From contig NZ_CAJAXH010000276.1 in the NCBI RefSeq assembly GCF_903946935.1, positions 1 through 57,282 on the forward strand: 57,282 nucleotides of DNA, read 5' to 3'. Within the stretch, counting starts at the first letter, position 1, and each line of letters opens with the position of its first letter. Origin of the DNA: an uncultured Thiodictyon sp. (lineage in GTDB: Bacteria; Pseudomonadota; Gammaproteobacteria; Chromatiales; Chromatiaceae). A program made the position numbers and the translations under genes. The notes under the pieces were generated by a model. That model saw only the letters and a list, made by a program, of their open reading frames with translations, was not told where the DNA came from and searched no databases. Of the stretch, positions 46,803 through 55,721 are shown in pieces.

Positions 46803-49748
46803 ATGAGAAATCATTTATTCATCGGTTTGGGTGGCCAGGGCGGAAGGACCTTGGGAGAACTGCGCAAGGTTATGGAGCAGCGGGCGAAAGATACGGCGAT
46901 ACTCCGCCGGCAGGGCGTGGGAACGGCGTTTCTCGCGATCGACTCCAGCAATGATGTGCAGAACCACCGGCGCTCCTGGACCGTCTTCGGGACGGATCTG
47001 GCCTTGGACCCGAGAGAATGGCTTATTCTCAAGCGTCCGGGGGCGGCTACCATTGGTGGACTGGCGTTGCGGCCCGACATTGCCCCATGGATCGGAGATA
47101 AGGCACGGGTCGAAGGTTTCCTCAGTCAGCAGAACATTGAGGGCGAGGGCGCCAATCAACTTCGGCGCTTTGGTCGGCTGCTATTTGCCGAAAAGGCGAA
47201 TACGGTGCGCGATGCAGTGATTCAAAAGGTCAATGCCCTGAACACCATAGGCCAGTTCCAGTGTGCCTTCCATCTTTTTGCAACGCTGGCCGGTGGCACC
47301 GGCAGCGGTGGTCTGATCGATCTGGTCACACTGATCCGAACCAAGTATCCCGGCAGCGGTGCTAATCAGTTCCCAATTTACGTTTATGTGTATGTGACCG
47401 ATGCCGATGAACAAGGCGCCAATATCGGCTATTTCTTCCAGAACCAGTTCACGGGACTGCGTGATCTGAACGCGTTGATCTGCGGTCGGCTGCGCCCGCA
47501 CTTGCTCGGCGACGGCATGAACGGCGCCCAGTTCTCCGGCGTGGAACCGATCAACCAGGCCACCATCACTGCCCCATTCAACAGCGCCGGGCATAAGGTT
47601 CTGCTGGATACTCAGATCCGGATTGTCGCCGAGGCATGTTTTGAGCGCATCGTTGCCTGGTCTTCCGGGCAGCTGAGCCCGGCCGGTCAGGCTAGCCTGA
47701 CCGGCCAGGATACTCTGGCGACGTTCCCGGCCGAGCCGTCTGGCCGTCCGGAGCGCAGTTACCGCTTTAGCGCGCTAGGGATGCGCCGTTGGGAGGTGCC
47801 GACCGAACAGATCAAGACCCTGCTGGCGTTGGATCTGCTGGCGAGTGCGCTAAGGCAGATGATATTCAACCACTGGCGCGAGACCAGCGGCTATGTCGAC
47901 CTGCTGCCGGATAGCTCCAGCGCGGCGACTGCCGGCGTGGTGGCTATCCTGCTGGCTGCGATCGAAGATCAGCGGCGACCAGTGCCGAGGGTCGAGGACC
48001 TTACGCAGCGGTTGCGCACGGCCCTCGCCCAATTGGCCGCCGGGCGCGCCCGAGCGCCCGGCGCAGTCCCACCGACCTTGCAGGACATCGAGCGGGCCTT
48101 CAGACAGTTCTACCTGAGCCAGTTCGAGCAAGGCGGAGTCGATGCCCTGATTAGGCAGCGCCGGGGCGACCAGCCGGGCCGGGTGGCCGAGGCAGTACGT
48201 CGGATAGAGGCGATCCTGACGGGGCTTTGGTGGAACCAACCCCTTGCGCTGGCTTGCATTCCGCAGGTGCTTGCGGAATTAGGCGCGCAACTACGCCGCG
48301 ATGGGGAAGAGCCTCCCGTAGCGGATCAGGCTAGCGGGGACCGCCTGCAGCGGATCATTGAGGCTCGCCGCATGGAGTGGGACAAGCTCACTTGGCTCAG
48401 CGCCGGGCTCACCGGCCGGCGCAAGGCGCTGATTACCGCGCATGCGAACGATTGCGGGGGGGTGCATGAGGCGGATCTGCGTCGACGGCTGGCTGAATTG
48501 GACCGCGAGTTCGTCCGAGAACTTGCGGACCGACTGCCGCAGGTGCAGACCCGCTTTCTGTCCGTCCAGCAGGATCTGATGGGGCTGCTTCAGACCGTGG
48601 TGCAGGACCGGGATCAGATCGATCAGGAATTGCGTGCGCTCGCACAGAACGTCACCGCGAACCGGTATGAGTTCGACCCGGCGGCACTGGACACCTTCCT
48701 GACCTGGATGCGCTGCCACAAGCATCATCAGCAAACCGCGGCGGCCCTGATGCGTGCTGAGGTCGTGACGGTCATCGGCAGTCAACAAACCCTCGCATCC
48801 ATGAGTAATACTAGGGACGCACTGACCACCATTGAAGACGCGTTGCGGCCCCTCGCCAGGCAGCAGGCGGAACAGATCCATCTGGACTACGCGGCCAATG
48901 GGCAGGGGCAGCCGATTCTCGAGGACTCTGTGCTCGACATCCTGCAAGGACGCTATACGGCGAATCGTCCAGCGTTTCTCGCTGAATTGCAGGTTTTTCT
49001 CGGCCAGGCCGCGGTCGCGCTGCTTCTGCGCAACGATATCCAGCCGATGCAATTGCTCGGCGCGGGGACCGGAGTCCCGCACATGCCACGGCGGCTGCTG
49101 GTGATCGGCCTGCCACGCCACCCGTTCGGGCCGACCTTGGAACAGGAATTCATCAGGGCCCTGCCCGCGGGCGATAACCGCCTGCTTGAGGTCTTTGACC
49201 ATGACGACCCGGGACAGATCCGCCTGTTGACGATCGACTACTGGCTCGCCGCCCGCTTTGCCACGGTGGTCAAGGCCCTCGGTGATCGCTATCAGGAGAC
49301 CACCCAAGGCGCGCGCAATCCGGACACGATTTACTTCTGTAATATCGATCCACCCGGCGAGCAGGGTCTTCGGCCAGACGTGTTCCTTCCCGATGACGCG
49401 ACGTTGCGGTTGCGCTACGCGGCCGAACTCTGGCTCGGGCAGCACTCCGATATCGGCGCCGTTCTGGTCGATGAGCACGGCGTGTTCCTGATCTACGAGG
49501 ACACCGACGGGCGCCATGCCGAACCGCTCGGTTTGACTCTGGAGGATGCCATCGCCGGTCCGGACTACGGCAAGATGTTCATGCTGCATGCGCGTCTTGG
49601 GCAGGCCCTCGCTGGCATCGGCCGGCAACGGCTGGCCGACATGCTCAATCAACAACGTCTGGAGATGGACAAGCAGCACGGCCTGACCTCGCCCGAATAT
49701 CAGCGCTGGGACCGGATGCTGACGCTGCTAAAACCACTGGCGGACTGA
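46803..49748 (+). CDS. tubulin/FtsZ-like GTPase (Tubulin_2 type), large
   Basis: 981-residue protein. The N-terminal strand and loop HLFIGLGGQGGRTLGELRK (GLGGQGGR at 8-15) and the tubulin-type signature LAGGTGSGG (G164-G170, as in tubulin GGGTGSG) mark a GTP-binding tubulin-superfamily domain in about the first 400 residues. They match the bacterial Tubulin_2 group. The remaining 550 residues are mostly helical, with coiled-coil-like stretches (about 530-640), and have no family I know. It has no membrane helix and is thus cytoplasmic. Gene 3 starts one base after its stop. It may assemble filaments or act as a nucleotide switch for the membrane complex. Nucleotide type and polymerisation are inferred. 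Confidence 0.85.
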   Translation: MRNHLFIGLGGQGGRTLGELRKVMEQRAKDTAILRRQGVGTAFLAIDSSNDVQNHRRSWTVFGTDLALDPREWLILKRPGAATIGGLALRPDIAPWIGDKARVEGFLSQQNIEGEGANQLRRFGRLLFAEKANTVRDAVIQKVNALNTIGQFQCAFHLFATLAGGTGSGGLIDLVTLIRTKYPGSGANQFPIYVYVYVTDADEQGANIGYFFQNQFTGLRDLNALICGRLRPHLLGDGMNGAQFSGVEPINQATITAPFNSAGHKVLLDTQIRIVAEACFERIVAWSSGQLSPAGQASLTGQDTLATFPAEPSGRPERSYRFSALGMRRWEVPTEQIKTLLALDLLASALRQMIFNHWRETSGYVDLLPDSSSAATAGVVAILLAAIEDQRRPVPRVEDLTQRLRTALAQLAAGRARAPGAVPPTLQDIERAFRQFYLSQFEQGGVDALIRQRRGDQPGRVAEAVRRIEAILTGLWWNQPLALACIPQVLAELGAQLRRDGEEPPVADQASGDRLQRIIEARRMEWDKLTWLSAGLTGRRKALITAHANDCGGVHEADLRRRLAELDREFVRELADRLPQVQTRFLSVQQDLMGLLQTVVQDRDQIDQELRALAQNVTANRYEFDPAALDTFLTWMRCHKHHQQTAAALMRAEVVTVIGSQQTLASMSNTRDALTTIEDALRPLARQQAEQIHLDYAANGQGQPILEDSVLDILQGRYTANRPAFLAELQVFLGQAAVALLLRNDIQPMQLLGAGTGVPHMPRRLLVIGLPRHPFGPTLEQEFIRALPAGDNRLLEVFDHDDPGQIRLLTIDYWLAARFATVVKALGDRYQETTQGARNPDTIYFCNIDPPGEQGLRPDVFLPDDATLRLRYAAELWLGQHSDIGAVLVDEHGVFLIYEDTDGRHAEPLGLTLEDAIAGPDYGKMFMLHARLGQALAGIGRQRLADMLNQQRLEMDKQHGLTSPEYQRWDRMLTLLKPLAD

Positions 49749-49749
49749 C

Positions 49750-51705
49750 ATGGGCCACTACTTCCGCTGCGAGGAGCCGAGCGGCCAATGTGAACATGCG
49801 CGTACCCGCGCGGTGCTGGTCGACGAGCCCGGAGTGTGTCCCCGGGGCCATCCGGATTGCGCGCAATGGCGCCGGCCGGTACCGCTGCTGACGGCACTAC
49901 GAGAGCGCTATCCGGCGCCGTTCTGGGCCATGGCCGGGCTGGTCGGACTGCTCATGATGGCGCTGTTGCTGTCGTTGTTGTTCGGTGGTAATCGCTGGCG
50001 CGACGACCACGACCGACTGCACGCGGAACTTACCGGGCTTAATGACCGGTTGAAGGGGTTGGAGGCGCCGATCCCCAAACGGCCTGGTCCGGGTCAGGGT
50101 TGGGACGAAATGCGGCGTACTGCCCAAGACCTGCGGGACGATGCGACCAAGGCGGTCACTGCCCGGGATACGACGAAGGCATCCGAGTTGCGGGCGCGCT
50201 TGGAAGACCTGGAGCAGCAACGGCAGGCACTGCTCGGAGCCGCTGGACCGAGTGCCAAAAGCGCTGGGGTACAGGCGATAGCCAAGCGATTGGTCGGGGA
50301 CTACCAGACCTTGAAGACCGGCCTTGCAGCCGCCGAGGCCGCCGCGCCACCCGATGATGCGGATGCACGACACGCCTTCCGAACCCTGTTGGTGGACGTG
50401 GATAGGGGCCTCAAACGGGCACAGCGTTTGGCGGGGCCCGCACCCCCTCCACCGGCACCAGATCCCCAATTGATCGACACCTTGAATGGCGCGCTGGCCG
50501 CCGCCCGGGATGGTGTCGATACCCTGTCGGCCTCGGCGATCATCGCCACCAGCCCGGTGCTGGCCCAGGCACTGGTGCTACCCTTGCTGGAGGCCCATGC
50601 CCCCGGCAGCACCATCCGAACGGCGTCGGACGCCCAACACTGGTTCGTTGCGAGTCACGACCCGGTGATCGCCCCCGGCGTTTTGGTCAGTGTTGCGGAC
50701 CCCGATCCCTATCGCCCACTGCTCGCCGGGCGTGCCGATCTGGTCATTGCCGACCAAGCCCCAGACAAGCAGACCCAGGCAGAGTTCAGCGCACGCTTTC
50801 CTGGTCAGGCGATGACCGCGCGCGACCACGCCGCGGTCATCGCGCTGGACGCCGTTGCGCTGCTGGGACATCCCGCGCGCGCCAATACCCCGGTGACGAA
50901 CCTGCGCCTGAGCAGTTGGGGCACGGACGCCGCATCCGCGCCGGTGATTGCGCGGCTCGCGCCGTCCCTGGCCCTGAGCGTCGTCGCGGACCCTTTCACA
51001 GCGGTACAGTCGGACCCTGGTGCCCTGAGCGCCGTGCTCCATCACCAATGGCAACGGCACCCGGCTGGCCAATTGCTCGCCTACCAACCATCGCGAGAAG
51101 CCCCGGCACTGAAGCCCAGCGACTTCTCCATCGGCACCGAGAACTACCCGCTGTGCTATCGCGTGTTGGCGACGTGCTCTCCTGGTTCGCGACAGTCCGC
51201 CAGGGACCTGATGACCTGGATTGCGTCCGACGTCGGGCAGTCTGCGGTGAAGGCCGCGGGTTTCGTCGACCGGCGTCTGCTGACTTCCCCAGGTGGCTCG
51301 CCGACAAACCCGCTGATCCTCTCGGCCTTGGGGAGTGCGGTCGGGCACAAGGTGGCCAGCGCGGAGCAGTATCCGACCAATCTGCGTTTTGCGTTTGACG
51401 TGGCGGAACTGGATCTCAAGGCCCAGGCAGACGTGGAACGTCTTAGCGGGCCATTGCAGTCCAGGACCGCACACGGGGCCAAGGTTGTTATTCTGGGCTT
51501 TGCCGACGCCATCGGCGATGAGCAGGAGAACTTTTCGCTGTCCGTCAAGCGCGCCCGGACGGTCGCCGAACGACTGGCGACACTCGGCGTGCAGACCGTC
51601 ACCACCGGGCTCGGCGAGGAACTGCCCGTGGATACCAATGACACCGAGGCGGGCCGGGCGCGCAACCGACGCGCCGAGGTCTGGGTGGTGGAGCCTGGAC
51701 AGTAG
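49750..51705 (+). CDS. Cys4-TM-coiled coil-binding protein-like-OmpA protein
   Basis: 651 residues with an unusual order. C7-X6-C14 and C30-X6-C37 may form a zinc cluster at the cytoplasmic N-terminus. One membrane helix follows (about 58-78), then a helical, coiled-coil-like part (about 84-200) and a proline-rich hinge (APPPPAPDPQ). A periplasmic-binding-protein-like domain (about 245-510, with IIATSPVLAQALVLPLLEA and SFSIGTENYPL-type features) comes next. Last is an OmpA-like peptidoglycan-binding domain (about 545-645: VVILGFADAIGDEQENFSLSVKRARTV then GRARNRRAEVWV). PstS-like/OmpA combinations exist, but the Cys4 end plus TM is new to me. It could relay a periplasmic signal to the tubulin-like protein. 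Confidence 0.82.
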   Translation: MGHYFRCEEPSGQCEHARTRAVLVDEPGVCPRGHPDCAQWRRPVPLLTALRERYPAPFWAMAGLVGLLMMALLLSLLFGGNRWRDDHDRLHAELTGLNDRLKGLEAPIPKRPGPGQGWDEMRRTAQDLRDDATKAVTARDTTKASELRARLEDLEQQRQALLGAAGPSAKSAGVQAIAKRLVGDYQTLKTGLAAAEAAAPPDDADARHAFRTLLVDVDRGLKRAQRLAGPAPPPPAPDPQLIDTLNGALAAARDGVDTLSASAIIATSPVLAQALVLPLLEAHAPGSTIRTASDAQHWFVASHDPVIAPGVLVSVADPDPYRPLLAGRADLVIADQAPDKQTQAEFSARFPGQAMTARDHAAVIALDAVALLGHPARANTPVTNLRLSSWGTDAASAPVIARLAPSLALSVVADPFTAVQSDPGALSAVLHHQWQRHPAGQLLAYQPSREAPALKPSDFSIGTENYPLCYRVLATCSPGSRQSARDLMTWIASDVGQSAVKAAGFVDRRLLTSPGGSPTNPLILSALGSAVGHKVASAEQYPTNLRFAFDVAELDLKAQADVERLSGPLQSRTAHGAKVVILGFADAIGDEQENFSLSVKRARTVAERLATLGVQTVTTGLGEELPVDTNDTEAGRARNRRAEVWVVEPGQ

Positions 51706-51719
51706 CGGAGCAGCGCAGC

Positions 51720-53834
51720 ATGGATCAGTCAGCATTGGGAGCCTTGCCGATCTCCCTGTCAATTTTGGTTGGCGCTATCGGTCTGGTTGGCATCGTCGCC
51801 GCTTGGCTGGCGTATAAGGGTATCGATGCGGAACGGGATGCACTGCGTCGCGGAAGCCTTGGGCTAGAGGATGTACCCGATTCTGATGAGAAATACGATT
51901 ACCGCGGATGGCTGAAGGAGCGGCGCCTCGACGACTCCCACTTCGGGGACCACGTGCGTGCCGCCGCGGATGCGCGCCGCTCTAGTCGTGCTATTTCCCT
52001 GCAGGAGTTGCATCAGGTCTCCGCACGCCGTGAGGCGCGACGGGGCTCGGCGCGGGTGTCAGGTGGGATTGCCGGGTTGCTTCTGGTCTGCGGAATCGCA
52101 GGCACCCTGTTCTGTATCAAGCCGGTCTTGAGAGATTTCGACATCACGGCTGACCAAAGAAATGGGGAGACCCAACAGGCAATCAAAGCGAGTTCGGCTG
52201 TCGGTAAGGCCGAGGGCGGACAGTCATCCTCTGGACCAGGCGGCATTAATAATGCCAAAAATCTGATCCATGACCTGAGCCAGGCCTTCCTTCCGAGCCT
52301 CTGGGCACTGGTGCTGACCGTCATCGTCGCCATGGTACGTGGGCTCTATACCCACAACCGCGGCACCCTCGCTGGGGAATTGGACCAACTGGACTTGGAA
52401 GACTTGTTCGCGCGCTTCCCGCCCCCGTCGCTCAGTCGGGAGCTCGATGGCGTCAGGGCTCAACTGGCGGACCTGACGGCCCAGATGCTCGCCAGTCAGC
52501 GCAACCTCGATGGCTTCGTACAGCGGCTCACCGACGCGGCGCAGGGCTTCCAGAATAACGCACCGCCGTTGCAGGAGGCATCGAATCGCTTTGTCGGGGG
52601 CGTCAAGCATCTCGCCCCCAGGCTCGATATCCTCAGCAAGACCATCGCTGATCATCTGGGACCGACGGCGCCCGTGGTCAGCCGGTTCGATGGCCTGCTC
52701 GCTGTGGCCACTGATGTGAACAAGGCGGCGGCGCAGATGCAGACGGCCGGAGCGATACTGTCCGAACACCTGTCAGCGTCTCATCGGCTGCTGAAGGACA
52801 CGACGGATGCGCTGCCGGCACAGTTCCAGGCCGCCTGTCAGTCCGCGAGCGGTGTGATTGCACAGGCGGCGAGTCATGCATTGGCGACGGCCTGTCAGGA
52901 CGCGGTGGCGCGCCTGGATGCCGCCGCACTGCCATTGCGTGATGCAGCGCAGTCGGTTGCGGCCGAAAACCGCGCGCTGAAGGCCGATACCAGCCAGACA
53001 ATCGCCAATCTGACCCGCTCGGTCGAGGCCCTGTGCGATGCCACCACCAAGGGTATGCGGACCGACCTGAATACGGGCCTTGATGCCGCCACCGGGCGCG
53101 TGGACAGCCTGCTGACGGCGACGGCGAGCCAGGTTCGTGCCAGCCTGAACGACGCTCAACAGGGGTTCCGCGAGGCCCTTCATGTGGCGCTGGCGGCTAT
53201 CACGAACCTTCACAGCAGCGCCAACGACGCGATCACGCGGGTCGCCGACTCGGTGGGTCGGCTGGAACAGGTCCAGACTCGGATCGATGCCGCACTTCAG
53301 GCGTCCTCGCAGACCCGGGATGTGATGGTCGAGGCGCGCGGTGACATCGTTGCCGCCAGCGACCTGACCACGGAACAACTCGCCAACGCTCAACAGGGCC
53401 TGGCCGACATGCAGCAGACCGCCGCCGTAACCGCCGAGCGACTCGCCGGGCTCACCGCCCACATCGGCAAGCTCACCAACGACACTAACACGTTGCGCCC
53501 GGCCGTCGAGACCCTGTTGCGCGCCCAGCAGGAGACCAGCGCCCACATTGAGACCCTGCTGAAGCGCGCGGAGCAGGTCAGTGCCGATTGGCAGCATTGG
53601 CTACCCGAGACGACCCGGCTGCATGAGGCCGGCGCCGCGCTGCATGGCGACCTCGACCGGCTACTGGAGCAGGGCCGCTCGGTCGCCGCGGAACTGGGCG
53701 GCGCGGCCATCGCGGCCGCGGATCAGCAACAACGGCTGGCCCGGGATCTCGAGACCCTGAACGGGGCACTGGAAGGACTCGGCCGACTGGCGGGCCGTGG
53801 GCTGTTCGGACGCATCTTCGGCAGCAGCGAATGA
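51720..53834 (+). CDS. ZorA-like MotA/TolQ/ExbB-class protein with long tail
   Basis: 704 residues. Three membrane helices are predicted: about 10-32 (LPISLSILVGAIGLVGIVAAWL), 113-138 (GGIAGLLLVCGIAGTLFCIK) and 190-211 (FLPSLWALVLTVIVAMVRGL). The G-(I/L)-x-GT(L/F) turn in helix 2 is typical of ZorA/ExbB-type stators. The last helix runs into RGLYTHNRGTLAGELDQLDLEDL and then about 460 residues of Ala/Thr/Gln-rich helix resembling a long coiled coil. ZorA in Zorya anti-phage systems has the same plan: a short channel part with a long cytoplasmic tail. GGAG precedes the start. Partner: the ZorB-like gene 28 bases downstream. Confidence 0.85.
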   Translation: MDQSALGALPISLSILVGAIGLVGIVAAWLAYKGIDAERDALRRGSLGLEDVPDSDEKYDYRGWLKERRLDDSHFGDHVRAAADARRSSRAISLQELHQVSARREARRGSARVSGGIAGLLLVCGIAGTLFCIKPVLRDFDITADQRNGETQQAIKASSAVGKAEGGQSSSGPGGINNAKNLIHDLSQAFLPSLWALVLTVIVAMVRGLYTHNRGTLAGELDQLDLEDLFARFPPPSLSRELDGVRAQLADLTAQMLASQRNLDGFVQRLTDAAQGFQNNAPPLQEASNRFVGGVKHLAPRLDILSKTIADHLGPTAPVVSRFDGLLAVATDVNKAAAQMQTAGAILSEHLSASHRLLKDTTDALPAQFQAACQSASGVIAQAASHALATACQDAVARLDAAALPLRDAAQSVAAENRALKADTSQTIANLTRSVEALCDATTKGMRTDLNTGLDAATGRVDSLLTATASQVRASLNDAQQGFREALHVALAAITNLHSSANDAITRVADSVGRLEQVQTRIDAALQASSQTRDVMVEARGDIVAASDLTTEQLANAQQGLADMQQTAAVTAERLAGLTAHIGKLTNDTNTLRPAVETLLRAQQETSAHIETLLKRAEQVSADWQHWLPETTRLHEAGAALHGDLDRLLEQGRSVAAELGGAAIAAADQQQRLARDLETLNGALEGLGRLAGRGLFGRIFGSSE

Positions 53835-53862
53835 CTGATGCACGGGCAGGGAGACCTGAACC

Positions 53863-54849
53863 ATGATCAGCGACGACGAGGCCGGCCATCAGGTCTCCTA
53901 TTGGCCCAGCGTCAGCGATCTCTTCATGACACTGTTCATCACCGCCATTGCGCTGGTGGCCGTGGTGATGTTCGTGTTTCTGGTAAACCCACGCCCCGGA
54001 GATGTGTTCAAAGGGAGGATCATCGAACTGCGCACGTTGTTGGGCATGGGCTCACTGCCACCTGAGAACGATGAGAAATACAAGGATGCCCTTGCGGAGA
54101 CGCTCAGTCGAGCAATCGCCGAAATCAAGGCATGCGAACAATTTAGAAAGGATGTCGCCGCGCTGGCGATCTGTCAAACGGAGAAGCAGCGGCTAGCGGA
54201 CGAGAACCAGGCACTCAAAGAGCGGCTAATCCAATGTATGAAAGGCCCGGGGAGCCGTTGTGAGGAAGACTTGGCCGATTGCAATAAGCAGCGCCAGGAC
54301 CTTGAGAGGAAGGTCGCAGAGCTTAACGACAAGCCGCCGATCATTACCATTCCCTCGGACGTGCTGTTCCCATCCGGCGGGGCGACGGTGACCGCCGTTG
54401 CCACCGAAAGCCTGCGGACAGGCGGCTTCCAGGAGATCGCCGCTGCAATCGTCAAGCGCAACGCCAATGCCTTGCAGAATGTCAATACGCTGGAGATCAT
54501 CGGGCACACCGACAGCATGCCGATGAAAGCCAACTGTGGCAACCTGGATGGGGGGCTGTCGGCAGTGATCGCCGGTACGGCACCCATCGCCAGCTTGCGA
54601 CCGGGTTCCAACAATGACCTAGGCCTGCTACGTGCGCTTGCCATCAAGCAGACCTGGCAGGCGTTCGTCGCGCAGCATTCCGACCACGCGGCCTTGGAAC
54701 AGATACAGGTACGCACCTACTCCGCCGGTCAAACGATTCCGGTTCATCCCACCGGTCCCGCAGACGACGCCGATTCGCGCCGCATCGAACTGCGCCTGAC
54801 CAAGCTCGCCGACCAGAGCGCAAGCAGCGAGGCGTCCCCTGGTCCATGA
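53863..54849 (+). CDS. ZorB-like MotB/OmpA-class protein
   Basis: 328 residues. A single membrane helix (about 18-40) starts SVSDLFMTLFITAIALVAVV. Asp19 sits where MotB and ZorB carry the essential proton-binding Asp. A periplasmic helical linker with six cysteines (for instance IQCMKGPGSRCEEDLADC) leads to an OmpA-like peptidoglycan-binding domain: IPSDVLFPSG, IIGHTDSMPM (G214-D217), NNDLGLLRALAI and ADSRRIELRLT. This should form the ion-conducting stator with the ZorA-like protein. It is the last gene of the operon. No ZorC, ZorD or ZorE follows. Confidence 0.87.
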   Translation: MISDDEAGHQVSYWPSVSDLFMTLFITAIALVAVVMFVFLVNPRPGDVFKGRIIELRTLLGMGSLPPENDEKYKDALAETLSRAIAEIKACEQFRKDVAALAICQTEKQRLADENQALKERLIQCMKGPGSRCEEDLADCNKQRQDLERKVAELNDKPPIITIPSDVLFPSGGATVTAVATESLRTGGFQEIAAAIVKRNANALQNVNTLEIIGHTDSMPMKANCGNLDGGLSAVIAGTAPIASLRPGSNNDLGLLRALAIKQTWQAFVAQHSDHAALEQIQVRTYSAGQTIPVHPTGPADDADSRRIELRLTKLADQSASSEASPGP

Positions 54850-54888
54850 GTCCTCTGTCCGCTTGTTGAGCACGCAGTCTATGGCTTG

Positions 54889-55296
54889 TCAATCCAACTC
54901 CGGAACGCAATGCAATCCGTAGGCGCGAAAGTCTCCATCAATGGCAAGGCATAACGCTATACCAGCCCGTTTGACGAATGCAAAGCTGGTACAATCGGTG
55001 AAGCTGAATGATTTGTCCCGATAGCGAGAGAAGATCGTCCAGGCGGTATCTTCATCCTGCGGTGTGATGGGTTCCATCTGCGCGACCCGGTTTGCTCGTA
55101 ACTGGTCGCCGAGGCGACTGGCCACTTCCCAACCCAAGCGATAGCGGGTTAGCGTGATGATTTCATCGAAGACGTAATTGCTGGTAACCAGTCGCCCTCG
55201 GTACTCGCGAAAACAGGTGGCAACGCGCGCGTGGTCCGGGTCGTCAGCATCGACGAGGGCGTACCAGGCGCCGGTATCGACGAAGACCCGTTTCAC
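54889..55296 (-). CDS. PIN-domain toxin
   Basis: 135-residue PIN-domain RNase. Acidic residues are seen in VFVDTGAWYALVDADDPDH (Asp7), SNYVFDEIITLTRYR (Glu about 46) and SFSFTDCTSFAFVKRAGIALCLAIDGDF (Asp about 100 and 119). The VFVDTGAWYAL-type start is common in chromosomal VapC-like toxins. The start overlaps the antitoxin stop by 4 bases. It converges with the ZorB-like gene. Confidence 0.9.
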   Translation of the reverse strand: MKRVFVDTGAWYALVDADDPDHARVATCFREYRGRLVTSNYVFDEIITLTRYRLGWEVASRLGDQLRANRVAQMEPITPQDEDTAWTIFSRYRDKSFSFTDCTSFAFVKRAGIALCLAIDGDFRAYGLHCVPELD

Positions 55297-55529
55297 GAAC
55301 GATCGCGGCCATAGAGATAATGGTTATGTTCGCGACCGATGGGCTCTCCGCCTCCGTGTGCGATGCCGGTAATGGCAGCGAGCGGGTCCTCGGGCTCCGG
55401 GGTGGGGCACCGGAGGTAATCGTCAACCAACTGCCGGATCAGCGCCGACGCGCTGATCCCGAGTCGTTGTGCCTCCTGTCCTAATTTGCGGTATTGGTCT
55501 GGTTCGAGTGAAATCTGTGTGCGGTGCAT
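55293..55529 (-). CDS. ribbon-helix-helix antitoxin of the PIN toxin
   Basis: 78 residues. MHRTQISLEPDQYRKLGQEAQRLGISASALIRQLVDDYL is a CopG/RHH DNA-binding unit, and the C-terminal tail (HGGGEPIGREHNHYLYGRDRS) probably binds the toxin. GGAGC lies 11 bases before the ATG at 55529, which supports this start over a longer frame. It likely represses its own operon. Confidence 0.88.
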   Translation of the reverse strand: MHRTQISLEPDQYRKLGQEAQRLGISASALIRQLVDDYLRCPTPEPEDPLAAITGIAHGGGEPIGREHNHYLYGRDRS

Positions 55530-55721
55530 CGAAATGTGCTCCTTAGGCTCTTGTCTCGCGAACGCTACTGCTTCGCGTCGCTTGGTGCAAGCGGGATACG
55601 CCAGTCGGGAGCGCCTCCCCAGGCCTCCCAAGAGCCGCATCCACCACACGAAACTGCCGAGCTAGGGCGCTCGTACGGGCTGTGGAGGAAGTTCCAGACC
55701 TTCGGATCACCGAGGTGGCAC

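Noticed and set aside
54850-55721. A ZorC, ZorD or ZorE effector after the ZorB-like gene
   Set aside because: The following genes are on the opposite strand and encode a PIN toxin and an RHH antitoxin. No helicase, HNH nuclease or ZorC-like sequence is visible.
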